A stretch of 64,000 nt of DNA from Actinoplanes auranticolor (lineage in GTDB: Bacteria > Actinomycetota > Actinomycetes > Mycobacteriales > Micromonosporaceae). Made by a program: the position numbers and the translations under genes. A model generated the notes under the pieces. That model was not told the DNA's origin and did no database searches. It saw nothing but the letters and a program-made list of their open reading frames with translations. The stretch covers positions 62,001-126,000 of the forward strand of contig NZ_BOQL01000005.1 of NCBI RefSeq assembly GCF_018332655.1, written 5' to 3'. Shown here piece after piece: positions 43,918 through 51,353 of the stretch (the first letter of the stretch is position 1; each line of letters opens with the position of its first letter).

Positions 43918-44916
43918 ATGCGTCGTGTTCTCGCCCTGCTGGGCCTGCTCGTCCTCGTGCTCGCCGGCTGCACCTCGCACCGGCGGGCCGAGCCCGAGCC
44001 CACCCCGTCCCCCGACCTGACCCGTGCGCCGGTGGCCGTGGCCGTGAACCCGGGCCCGTTCGAGTCCGGCCCCTTCGCGGCACCGGAGACCGGTGCGTAC
44101 CTGGGCGCCTGGATCAAGCCGGACGCCCTGACCCACGCCGGCCGGGTGGAGGCCGTCGAGGGGCTCGAGAAATCCCTCGGCCGCCCGCTCGACATCGTCA
44201 ACACGTACCGGCGCTTCGACCAGATGGTCGGCACCCCGTCGGACGAGGAGTTCCTGGCCACGGACGCCACGCTGATGATCAGCTGGGCCACCGGCGACAA
44301 CCGTTCGATCCTGGCCGGCGAGCACGACCGGCTGATCCGCCGGCAGGCCAAGGCGATCCGCAAGGTCGAGGAGCCGGTGCTGCTGCGGATCCGCTGGGAG
44401 ATGGACCGGCCCAACCTGCGCGCCACGATGTGGTCCGGGGAGGACTACATCGCCGCGTACAAGTACATCCGGCGGATCTTCGCCGAGCAGCGCGTCAAGA
44501 ACGTGTCGTGGGTCTGGTGCCCCACCGCGGAGGGCTTCATCCGCGGCGATGCGCCGGCCTTCTACCCGGGCGACGACCAGGTGGACTGGACCTGCGTGGA
44601 CGTCTACGCGGGGAACCTGTTCCGACCGATCGGGCAGCTCATGGGCCCGTTCCTGCAGTGGGCGGCGCAGCGGCCGAAGCCGATCGTCATCGGCGAGTTC
44701 GGAGTGGCCAAGGCGTGGGGCTCGGCCGGGCGGGCGGCCTGGCTGGCCGACGCCGAGCGCACCTTCAAGGCCAACAAGCAGATCAAGGCCGTCGTCTACT
44801 TCGAGTCCAATCCCGAGGGCAACGGGCCGAAGCAGCAGTTCCAGCTGGCCGGGGACAGGCCCGCGTTCCAGCAGTTCGCCCGGCTGACCCGGGATCCGTA
44901 CTTCAATCCCGAATAG
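43918..44916 (+). CDS. GH26-like lipoprotein
   Basis: 332 residues. Signal peptide and lipobox LAGC (Cys18). TIM-barrel domain opening with GAYLGAWIKPDAL; candidate catalytic Glu residues in RIRWEMDRPN and VIGEFGVAKAW match the two GH26 sites. Related in plan to the secreted protein at 33159. Anchored outside, it may trim or release the exported polysaccharide. Last gene of the plus-strand operon, ended by a strong hairpin. Confidence 0.75.
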   Translation: MRRVLALLGLLVLVLAGCTSHRRAEPEPTPSPDLTRAPVAVAVNPGPFESGPFAAPETGAYLGAWIKPDALTHAGRVEAVEGLEKSLGRPLDIVNTYRRFDQMVGTPSDEEFLATDATLMISWATGDNRSILAGEHDRLIRRQAKAIRKVEEPVLLRIRWEMDRPNLRATMWSGEDYIAAYKYIRRIFAEQRVKNVSWVWCPTAEGFIRGDAPAFYPGDDQVDWTCVDVYAGNLFRPIGQLMGPFLQWAAQRPKPIVIGEFGVAKAWGSAGRAAWLADAERTFKANKQIKAVVYFESNPEGNGPKQQFQLAGDRPAFQQFARLTRDPYFNPE

Positions 44917-44919
44917 GCC

Positions 44920-44960
44920 ACCCGCGGCCGCCGGCGCTCACCCGTCCGGCGGCCGCGGGT
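44920..44960. terminator. Bidirectional hairpin with 15-bp perfect stem
   Basis: ACCCGCGGCCGCCGG pairs perfectly with its complement across an 11-nt loop, between the convergent GH26-like lipoprotein and WecG-type genes. Confidence 0.8.
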
Positions 44961-44969
44961 GCGTCCGGG

Positions 44970-45752
44970 TCATCGCCGGGCGGCGGCGCCGGCCAGCAGC
45001 CGCATCGCGTACGGGGCGTCGTGCTTGAGGTAGCGCCCGGCCAGCCGGCCCGGGTCGGTGCCGAGGCGGTGGGCCCATTCCAGACCGGTCTTCTGCATCC
45101 AGCGCGGCGCCCGCTCGACGTCACCGGCCACGAAGTTCACCGCCGCGCCGCAGCCGATGAACCAGGCCCGCGGCAGCTCGGCCCGCAGCCGGGTGATCAC
45201 GCCCTCCTGCTTGGGGAAGCCCAGGCCGACGAAGACCAGGTCGGGCTCGGCCCCGGCGACCTTGCGGCAGAGGTCGGCGAAGGACTCCTCGTCGCGTTCG
45301 AAGCCGAACGGCGGGCACACCGTCCCGGCGATCCGCAGTCCCGGGCACTCCCTGGCCAACCGGTCGGCCGCCCGGGTGGCGCCGTCCCTGGCCCCCTCGG
45401 CCGCCGGCGCACCGCCGACGACGAAGACCGATCGCTTGTCGTGGGCCAGCCCGCGCGACAGCGACCAGATCAGGCTGCTGCCCGCGACGCGTTCGGGCAG
45501 CGGGGTGCCGCTGAGCTTGCTGGCCCAGACCAGCGGCATGCCGTCGGCGACCACCAGGTCGGCGTCGTCGAGGTAACCCCGGACCTCACTGTCCACCTGG
45601 GCCTGACGCAGGATGTCGACGTTCGGGGTGAGGATCCGGCCGCCCCGGCCCGCGTCGATGGCCTCCCGGACGACCGCGACCACCTCTTCCTCGGTGATGC
45701 GGTCGAAACCCGTGCCGTCCAGATGTACCCGGTCGAATGCCTCGATGGTCAT
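44970..45752 (-). CDS. WecG/TagA/CpsF family glycosyltransferase
   Basis: 260 residues. Family motifs: ILTPNVDILRQA (Thr42, Asn44, Asp46), VVADGMPLVWASKL, VGLGFPKQE and CGAAVNFVAG. Members add N-acetylmannosamine(-uronate) or a related sugar to a lipid-pyrophosphate-linked acceptor, acting early in repeat-unit assembly. Convergent with the main operon and divergent from sulfotransferase 2, with a long inverted repeat between them. Confidence 0.9.
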   Translation of the reverse strand: MTIEAFDRVHLDGTGFDRITEEEVVAVVREAIDAGRGGRILTPNVDILRQAQVDSEVRGYLDDADLVVADGMPLVWASKLSGTPLPERVAGSSLIWSLSRGLAHDKRSVFVVGGAPAAEGARDGATRAADRLARECPGLRIAGTVCPPFGFERDEESFADLCRKVAGAEPDLVFVGLGFPKQEGVITRLRAELPRAWFIGCGAAVNFVAGDVERAPRWMQKTGLEWAHRLGTDPGRLAGRYLKHDAPYAMRLLAGAAARR

Positions 45753-45773
45753 GCAACGCCTCCTTCAGGCTTG

Positions 45774-45803
45774 TTCGCTCGTTATAGGAGCGAAACGAGC
45801 GAA
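45774..45803. promoter_or_regulatory. Perfect 10-bp inverted repeat between wecG-type and sulfotransferase 2 genes
   Basis: TTCGCTCGTT and AACGAGCGAA flank a 10-nt spacer that itself contains GAGCGA, giving three related GAGCGAA half-sites, two of them direct repeats 9 bp apart. The element fills most of the 62-bp divergent gap, so it is probably a shared operator. Confidence 0.6.
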
Positions 45804-45814
45804 GGTGGGCCAAA

Positions 45815-46765
45815 GTGGCACGGGTTCTTTATTTGGGTGGATTAGGACGAAGCGGAACGACGCTCGTCGAGCGCCTCCTCGGCGAGCTGCCCTCCGTGTG
45901 CTCGCTGGGCGAGATCGTCCACCTCTGGCAACGCGACATCCGCGACGACGAACGCTGCGGCTGCGGTGCCCGCTTCTCGGCGTGCACGTTCTGGAAGCGC
46001 GTCGGCGAGCACGCGTTCGGCCACTGGGGCAATGTGGACGTCGAGCGGGTGCACGCGCTGCGCGACGTCGTCGAGCGCACCCGGCACATCCCCCGCCTGG
46101 CCGGCGCCCAGCTGCCACCGGCCCAGCGCGCCGACGTCCGCGAGTACGCGAGCTTCTACGCCCGGGTCTACGCGGCGGCCGCGGCGGTCTCCGGGGCCCA
46201 GGTGGTCGTCGACTCCTCCAAGCACAGTGCCCTGGCGCACGTGCTGCGCTGGGCCGACGACGTCGACCTGCGGGTCGTGCACGTGGTGCGGGATGCGCGC
46301 GGGGTCGCGTACTCCTGGACCAAGACCGTCTCCCGGCCGGAGACGGACGGCAGCGACGAGATGACCCGCTACTCCCCGGGCCGGTCGGCCCTGCTGTGGA
46401 ACGCCCACAACGCGGCCTTCGGGCTGCTCGCGCGCCGCGGCGTCCCGGTCCGCCGGATCCGCTACGAGCAGTTCCTCACCGACCCGCGGGCCGCCCTGCG
46501 CGAGCTCGCCGAGTACGCGGGCGTCCCGGTCGCCGACGCCGACCTCGGTTTCCTCGGCGACGGCTACGCCGACCTGCGGGTCGGCCACAGCGCGGCCGGC
46601 AACCCGATGCGCTTCAGCGTCGGCCGGCTGCCACTGCGCCGCGACGACGCCTGGGTACGCGCCCTGCCCAGCGCCCAGCGCCGGCTGGTCGGCGCGGTGT
46701 GCGCCCCGATGCTCCGCGCGTACGGCTACCCGCTCAATCCCGCAGCAGTGCCCCAGGAGGCGTGA
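45815..46765 (+). CDS. PAPS-dependent sulfotransferase 2
   Basis: 316 residues, GTG start. 5-prime phosphosulfate loop LGRSGTTLVERLL (Gly11-Thr16) and 3-prime phosphate site VVHVVRDARGVAYSW. A Cys-rich stretch (DERCGCGARFSACTFW, about 46-61) is typical of this sulfotransferase subgroup. It differs from sulfotransferase 1 and so probably modifies another position. Its TGA shares one base with the start of the GT2 gene (TGATG). Confidence 0.85.
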   Translation: MARVLYLGGLGRSGTTLVERLLGELPSVCSLGEIVHLWQRDIRDDERCGCGARFSACTFWKRVGEHAFGHWGNVDVERVHALRDVVERTRHIPRLAGAQLPPAQRADVREYASFYARVYAAAAAVSGAQVVVDSSKHSALAHVLRWADDVDLRVVHVVRDARGVAYSWTKTVSRPETDGSDEMTRYSPGRSALLWNAHNAAFGLLARRGVPVRRIRYEQFLTDPRAALRELAEYAGVPVADADLGFLGDGYADLRVGHSAAGNPMRFSVGRLPLRRDDAWVRALPSAQRRLVGAVCAPMLRAYGYPLNPAAVPQEA

Positions 46766-47679
46766 TGAACTGGCCGTCCGTCGGTGTCGTGATCCCCACC
46801 CGCAACCGTCCCGAGCTGCTGCGCAAGGCGATCGCCGGGGTGCGCGCCCAGCGCTACCCGGGTGAGCTGAAGATCGTGGTGGTCTACGACCAGACCGAGC
46901 CCGACTACCTGCTCGCCTCCACCGAGGACCCGCAGGTGCTGGTGCTGACGAACTGGCGTACCTCCGGACTGGCCGGCGCCCGCAACACCGGGATCCTGGC
47001 GTTGGACAGCGAGTACGTGGCCTTCTGCGACGACGACGACCAGTGGGCGCCGGACAAGCTGCGCCGCCAGGTGGCCGCCCTGGTGGCCGAGCCGGACTCC
47101 GAGATGGCCACCTGCGCGATCGAGGTCGAGTACGAGGGCCGGACCACCCCGCGGCTGGCCGGGTGCAGCCGGGTGACGGTGGACGAGCTCGCCCGTTCCC
47201 GGATGGCGATGCTGCATTCGTCGTCGTTCCTGATCCGCCGGGAGGCGCTGGCCGAATCTGCGATCGGGCTGGTCGCCGAGGACGCGCCGGGCAGCCAGAA
47301 CGAGGACTGGGACATGCTGCTGCGGGCGGCCCGCCGCGCGCCGATCGTGCACCTGGACGAGCCGCTGGTCCGCGTCCTGTGGGGCCGCACCTCGCACTAC
47401 GCCTACGAGTACGCCACCAAGATCTCGTCGCTGCGCTGGATGATGCAACGCCACCCGGAGATCAGCGGCTGCCGCCCCGGCGCGGCCCGCGTCTACGGTC
47501 AGCTGGCCTGCTGGTCCGCCGCCACGGGCAACCGGAGCCAGGCGTGGCAGTTCAGCAAGGAGGCCGTCCGCGCCAACTGGAAGGAGCCCCGGACAGCGAT
47601 CGCCCTGGTGGCGATGACCGGCGCGGTCAAGGTGGAGAACGTGCTCTCCGCCCTGCACAAGCGCGGCCGAGGTATCTGA
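46765..47679 (+). CDS. Family 2 glycosyltransferase
   Basis: 304 residues. GT-A fold with VVIPTRNRPELL at the N-terminus, SGLAGARNTGI and the metal-binding acidic run CDDDDQW (Asp89-92). QNEDWDMLLRA is the likely catalytic base region. No membrane helix. Cotranscribed with sulfotransferase 2; together with the WecG-type enzyme it is one of only two clear glycosyltransferases in the locus. Confidence 0.87.
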   Translation: MNWPSVGVVIPTRNRPELLRKAIAGVRAQRYPGELKIVVVYDQTEPDYLLASTEDPQVLVLTNWRTSGLAGARNTGILALDSEYVAFCDDDDQWAPDKLRRQVAALVAEPDSEMATCAIEVEYEGRTTPRLAGCSRVTVDELARSRMAMLHSSSFLIRREALAESAIGLVAEDAPGSQNEDWDMLLRAARRAPIVHLDEPLVRVLWGRTSHYAYEYATKISSLRWMMQRHPEISGCRPGAARVYGQLACWSAATGNRSQAWQFSKEAVRANWKEPRTAIALVAMTGAVKVENVLSALHKRGRGI

Positions 47680-47714
47680 CACACCATCTTTCGCGCACAG
47701 CCGCTCAGCGGGTA

Positions 47715-47731
47715 GTGTTCGCCCGTGTTCG
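47715..47731 (+). promoter_or_regulatory. Direct repeats upstream of the deoR-type gene
   Basis: GTGTTCG occurs at 47715-47721 and 47725-47731, spaced one helical turn apart and 41 bp before the start codon. DeoR-family regulators often bind direct repeats, so this may be an autoregulatory site. Confidence 0.4.
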
Positions 47732-47771
47732 AATTCGTGCGGTTATCCCGTCGCAGCGACGGTGAGTGCTG

Positions 47772-48548
47772 ATGCTGGCGCAGCAGCGTCAGGCGGCGAT
47801 CCTGGACCGGGTCCGCGCCGCCGGCGGCGTCCGCGTCAGCGAACTCGCCAACGAGTACGGCGTCTCCGACATGACGATCCGCCGCGACCTGGAGACCCTG
47901 GCCGACCGTGGCCTGCTGGCGAAGGTACACGGCGGCGCGACCACAGTGAGCCCCGGTTCGGCCCACGAGCCCGGCTTCGCGGCCAAATCGGTGCGCCAGC
48001 GCGCCGAGAAGGCGGCGATGGCCATGCGCGCCGCCGCCCTGGTCTCCCCCGGTGACGCCATCGCCCTGTCCGCCGGCACCACCACCGCGGGCCTGGCCCA
48101 GCGGCTCGTCGACGTGCCCCAGCTGACCGTGGTGACCAACTCGATCCCGGTCGCGGACGTCTTCTACCGCGCCGGGCGCCCGGACCAGACCGTGGTGCTG
48201 ACCGGCGGCACCCGCACCCCGTCGGACGCCCTGGTCGGGCCGGTCGCGGTCGCCGCGATCGGCACCCTGCACCTGGACATGCTGTTCCTGGGCGTGCACG
48301 GAATGAGCGAGCGGGCCGGCTACACGACGCCGAACCTCATGGAGGCCGACGTCAACCGGGCGCTGGTGGAGGCGGCCGAGCGCCTGGTGGTGCTGGCCGA
48401 CCACACCAAATGGGGCACCGTGGGCATCTCCTCGATCGTGCCGCTGGACCGCGCCGACGTGGTGATCACGGATGACCAACTGGACGAGGCCGCACGTGCG
48501 GTCCTGGTGGAACAGGTTGACGAGCTGATGGTGGTAAGCGCCCAATGA
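47772..48548 (+). CDS. DeoR family transcriptional regulator
   Basis: 258 residues from ATG 47772 (after GGTGAG); a GTG at 47766 would add two residues. N-terminal HTH with the DeoR signature RVSELANEYGVSDMTIRRDLETL, then a sugar-phosphate-sensing DeoRC domain with ALSAGTTTAGLAQRL and LGVHGMS. It overlaps galT by ATGA, so it is expected to control galactose metabolism in response to a sugar phosphate. Confidence 0.92.
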   Translation: MLAQQRQAAILDRVRAAGGVRVSELANEYGVSDMTIRRDLETLADRGLLAKVHGGATTVSPGSAHEPGFAAKSVRQRAEKAAMAMRAAALVSPGDAIALSAGTTTAGLAQRLVDVPQLTVVTNSIPVADVFYRAGRPDQTVVLTGGTRTPSDALVGPVAVAAIGTLHLDMLFLGVHGMSERAGYTTPNLMEADVNRALVEAAERLVVLADHTKWGTVGISSIVPLDRADVVITDDQLDEAARAVLVEQVDELMVVSAQ

Positions 48549-49636
48549 TCTCCCAGCGGACAGCGATCCGGCTCTCCGACGGACGCGAGCTCATCTACTT
48601 CGACGAGACCCCCGGCGCGGACCGCACCCGGTGGCCGGACACCCGGCACCTGCCGCCCCCGCCGCCGACCTCGCAGCTGCGCTACGACCCGCTGGTGGAC
48701 GAGTGGGTGGCGGTCGCGGCACACCGGCAGACCCGCACCTTCCTGCCACCGAGCGACAAGTGCCCGCTCTGCCCGTCGACGCGAGAGTTCGCCAGCGAGA
48801 TCCCCGCGCCGGACTACGACGTGGTGGTGTTCGAGAACCAGTTCCCGTCGTTCAGCGACCGGGTCAAGCCGGACGAGATCACCTCGCTGACCGACATGGT
48901 CCCGGTCCGGCCCGGCGTCGGCCGCACCGAGGTGGTCTGCTTCACCAGCGACCACAACAGCTCCTTCGGCACGCTGCCGCCGGCCCGGGTCCGCACGGTG
49001 CTCGACGCGCTGGCCGACCGCACCACGGAGATGTCCGCGCTGCCGGGCATCGCGCAGGTGTTCCCGTTCGAGAACCGCGGCATCGAGATCGGCGTGACGC
49101 TGAGCCACCCGCACGGGCAGATCTACGCGTACCCGACGGTCCCGCCGCGCGCCCAGGCCATGCTGCGTGCGGCCCGCAAGCACGCCGAGCACACCGGCGG
49201 CCGCAACCTGTACGCCGACGTGCTGGCCGCCGAACAGAAGGCCGGGGTCCGCGTGGTGGCGGGCAACGAACACTGGACGGCGTACGTCCCGGCGGCGGCC
49301 CGCTGGCCGTACGAGGTGCAGCTGGCCCCGCACCGGCAGGTCGCCGACATCCCGGCCCTGAGCGACGCGGAACGTGACGCCTTCGCCCCGCTGTACCTGG
49401 ACGTGCTGCGCCGCTTCGACGCGCTCTTCGGCAAGCCGATGCCCTACATCTCGGCGTGGCACCAGGCGGTGGTCGGCGAGGGCCGCGACCTGGGCTACCT
49501 GCACCTGCAGCTGTTCAGCATCCGCCGGGCGGCCGACAAGCTGAAGTACCTGGCCGGCTCGGAGTCGGCGATGGGCGCCTTCGTCAACGACATCGTCCCC
49601 GAGGCCGCCGCCCAGCGCCTCCGCGAGGCGATCTAG
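48545..49636 (+). CDS. galT: Galactose-1-phosphate uridylyltransferase
   Basis: 363 residues. Exchanges UDP-glucose and galactose-1-phosphate in the Leloir pathway. Active site SHPHGQIYAY contains the nucleophilic His; KCPLCPS gives the zinc-type Cys pair; FENRGIEIGVTLSH and HLQLFSIRR are also typical. galE and galK are absent nearby. Its product UDP-galactose could feed the adjacent polysaccharide locus, though this link rests on position only. Confidence 0.93.
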   Translation: MISQRTAIRLSDGRELIYFDETPGADRTRWPDTRHLPPPPPTSQLRYDPLVDEWVAVAAHRQTRTFLPPSDKCPLCPSTREFASEIPAPDYDVVVFENQFPSFSDRVKPDEITSLTDMVPVRPGVGRTEVVCFTSDHNSSFGTLPPARVRTVLDALADRTTEMSALPGIAQVFPFENRGIEIGVTLSHPHGQIYAYPTVPPRAQAMLRAARKHAEHTGGRNLYADVLAAEQKAGVRVVAGNEHWTAYVPAAARWPYEVQLAPHRQVADIPALSDAERDAFAPLYLDVLRRFDALFGKPMPYISAWHQAVVGEGRDLGYLHLQLFSIRRAADKLKYLAGSESAMGAFVNDIVPEAAAQRLREAI

Positions 49637-49641
49637 GACTC

Positions 49642-49683
49642 TGGGCCCGGCCTGCCGATCGTGCCGGCCTGCGCCGGGGCCCA
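49642..49683 (+). terminator. Imperfect hairpin after galT
   Basis: TGGGCCCGGC can pair with GCCGGGGCCCA with one bulge, 5 bp after the galT stop. Confidence 0.45.
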
Positions 49684-49722
49684 AGCTTCCGCCTCGCGGC
49701 GCGATGGCCGGCCGGACGGGCC

Positions 49723-50232
49723 TTAGTCGGCCACGACGTTTCTGGGGGCGCTCGGCGGCCAGCCGTGGTCGGGGGCGACCTGCCGGGCCACCTGGCGGCC
49801 GATGTCGCGCAGCTCGGCCACCTGCTCGGGGCGCAGCGCGTCGAAGACGTAGCGCCGGACCGCCTCGACGTGGCCGGGCGCGGCCTCCACGACCATGGCC
49901 CAGCCGGTGTCGGTGAGCACCGCCTCGACGAAGCGTCCGTTCTCGGCGCTGGGCTCGCGGAAGACCCAGCCGCGCTGTTCCAGGCGCTTGACCACGTTGG
50001 ACAGCCGGGACAGCGAGCCGTTCACGAACTGCGCCAGCTCGCTCATCCGCAGGCGCCGGCCGGGCGACATGGACAGGCCCGCGAGCACCAGGTACTCGAA
50101 GAACGAGATGCCGTTGTCGCGCTGCAGCTGGGCGTCGAACGCGCCGGGCAGCCGGAACATGAGCCAGGACAGGGCGAGCCAGGCGTCGCTCTCGTCGGGC
50201 GACAGCCATCGGGGTTCGTTCTGGCCTTCCAC
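49723..50232 (-). CDS. MarR family transcriptional regulator
   Basis: 169 residues from the GTG at 50232; an upstream start at 50256 is possible. Winged helix with ISFFEYLVLAGLSMSPGRRLRMSELAQFVNGSLSRLSNVVKRLEQRGWV-type layout and the wing around ENGRFVEAVLTDTG. Divergent from the azoreductase-like gene and separated from it by two copies of a palindromic site, so it most likely represses both. Confidence 0.9.
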   Translation of the reverse strand: MEGQNEPRWLSPDESDAWLALSWLMFRLPGAFDAQLQRDNGISFFEYLVLAGLSMSPGRRLRMSELAQFVNGSLSRLSNVVKRLEQRGWVFREPSAENGRFVEAVLTDTGWAMVVEAAPGHVEAVRRYVFDALRPEQVAELRDIGRQVARQVAPDHGWPPSAPRNVVAD

Positions 50233-50286
50233 GGCATGCAGCCTACCGGCCCGCACCGGCGGACTTGACGAATGTCACTTCAAGGT

Positions 50287-50334
50287 TGACTTCACGCTTG
50301 AAGCGCGTCATCGTTAACTTCAAGCGTGAAGTCA
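50287..50334. promoter_or_regulatory. Double MarR operator: 17-bp perfect inverted arms
   Basis: Arm 1 (50287-50303, TGACTTCACGCTTGAAG) and arm 2 (50318-50334) are exact reverse complements across 14 nt. Each arm contains its own palindrome, CTTCA-N4-TGAAG, centred about 29 bp apart. A further CTTCAAG half-site occurs just upstream at 50277. Two inverted operators in the divergent gap are the simplest reading. Confidence 0.7.
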
Positions 50335-50356
50335 TACTCAACAAAGGGGACGAACC

Positions 50357-51004
50357 ATGACGTTGTTCCGGCTGGACGCCAGCATCCGGGTCGAGGGCTC
50401 GGCGAGCCGCGAGATCGCCGACCTCGTCGAGCAGGAGTGGCTGGCCGCACACCCGGGCGACCAGGTCGAGCGACGGCATATCGGCGTCGACGTGCTGCCC
50501 GCCGACGCCTGGGGGCACGCCGTCGCCGCCGGTTTCGCCCCGCCCGAGCAGCACACCGCCGAGCAGGCCAACGCGGTGAAGCTCGCCACCACCCTGACCG
50601 ACGAACTGGTCAACGCCGACGCGGTCCTGCTGGCCGTACCCCTCTACAACTGGGGCGTGTCGCAGCACTTCAAGACCTGGTTCGACCTGATCATGACCGA
50701 CCCCCGCGTCCGCGCCCCCGAAGGCCTGATCCCGGGCAAGCCGGTCGTGCTGGCCACCGTCCGAGGCGGCGCCTACGGCCCGGGCACCCCCAAGCACGGC
50801 TGGGACTACTCGACCCCGTACCTCAACCGCATGCTCACCGAGCAGTGGGGAGCCGACCTCACGGTCGTGGAACGCGAACTCACCCTCGCCGGCGTCAACC
50901 CGGCCCTGGACTCCCTCCGAGACCTGGGAACCCAACTCCACCAGCAAGCCCTCAGCGCCGCCGTCGAAGCCGGCCGCGCCTTCGGCGTACCCCCCGTGAA
51001 GTAA
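50357..51004 (+). CDS. FMN-dependent NADH-azoreductase-like flavodoxin-fold protein
   Basis: 215 residues; ATG after AAAGGGGACGAACC. Flavodoxin-like fold with LDASIRVEGSASREIADLVE (phosphate loop of FMN) and VPLYNWGVSQHFKTWFDLIM, the azoreductase signature. It reduces quinones or azo compounds with NAD(P)H. Regulation by the divergent MarR suggests induction by an electrophile or quinone. Confidence 0.87.
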   Translation: MTLFRLDASIRVEGSASREIADLVEQEWLAAHPGDQVERRHIGVDVLPADAWGHAVAAGFAPPEQHTAEQANAVKLATTLTDELVNADAVLLAVPLYNWGVSQHFKTWFDLIMTDPRVRAPEGLIPGKPVVLATVRGGAYGPGTPKHGWDYSTPYLNRMLTEQWGADLTVVERELTLAGVNPALDSLRDLGTQLHQQALSAAVEAGRAFGVPPVK

Positions 51005-51060
51005 CCGCACCCCAACTCGCACTTCGCCCGCCGAGCGGAGCGAGGCCATCAGATAGAGGC

Positions 51061-51088
51061 GCGGGGGGCCCGGGACGAGGCCCCCCGC
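51061..51088 (+). terminator. Hairpin after the azoreductase-like gene
   Basis: GCGGGGGGCC pairs perfectly with GGCCCCCCGC across an 8-nt loop, 57 bp past the stop. Confidence 0.65.
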
Positions 51089-51304
51089 GGGGAAGGGACG
51101 GCGGGCGATCGCCCACTGATCGCGCGCCGCTTCCAGAACCGGTCGGCGCCCGGGACAAGGCGGCCGGACCGGCGGGCGACCGGAAGCGCGACGCGACCGT
51201 CATCCGTTCTATCCAGGCAACGACCGACCCATCCCGGGAGTTACGCGCCCTACCCCGCAAAAACCGCCCTAAACATCCGTTTTGCGAGTTTCGCACCGTG
51301 CAAA

Positions 51305-51333
51305 AAGGCCGCCGGCGAGTGCGCGGCGGCCTT
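51305..51333 (-). terminator. Hairpin after icd
   Basis: AAGGCCGCC pairs with GGCGGCCTT across 11 nt; on the icd (minus) strand the stem is followed by a T-rich run (TTTTTG), close to a classical intrinsic terminator, 20 bp after the icd stop. Confidence 0.75.
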
Positions 51334-51353
51334 CGTGCTTGCGGGGTACGAGG

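Larger units (their letters stand above)
51005..51353. other. 349-bp intergenic region with two hairpins and no gene
   Basis: Contains the terminators at 51061 and 51305. Between them (about 51090-51300) I see no supported gene or RNA. The part near 51240-51305 is more AT-rich, with short A/T runs. Confidence 0.6.

Noticed and set aside
48320..50209. Long minus-strand frame antisense to galT and overlapping the marR gene
   Set aside because: galT and marR explain the region in full.
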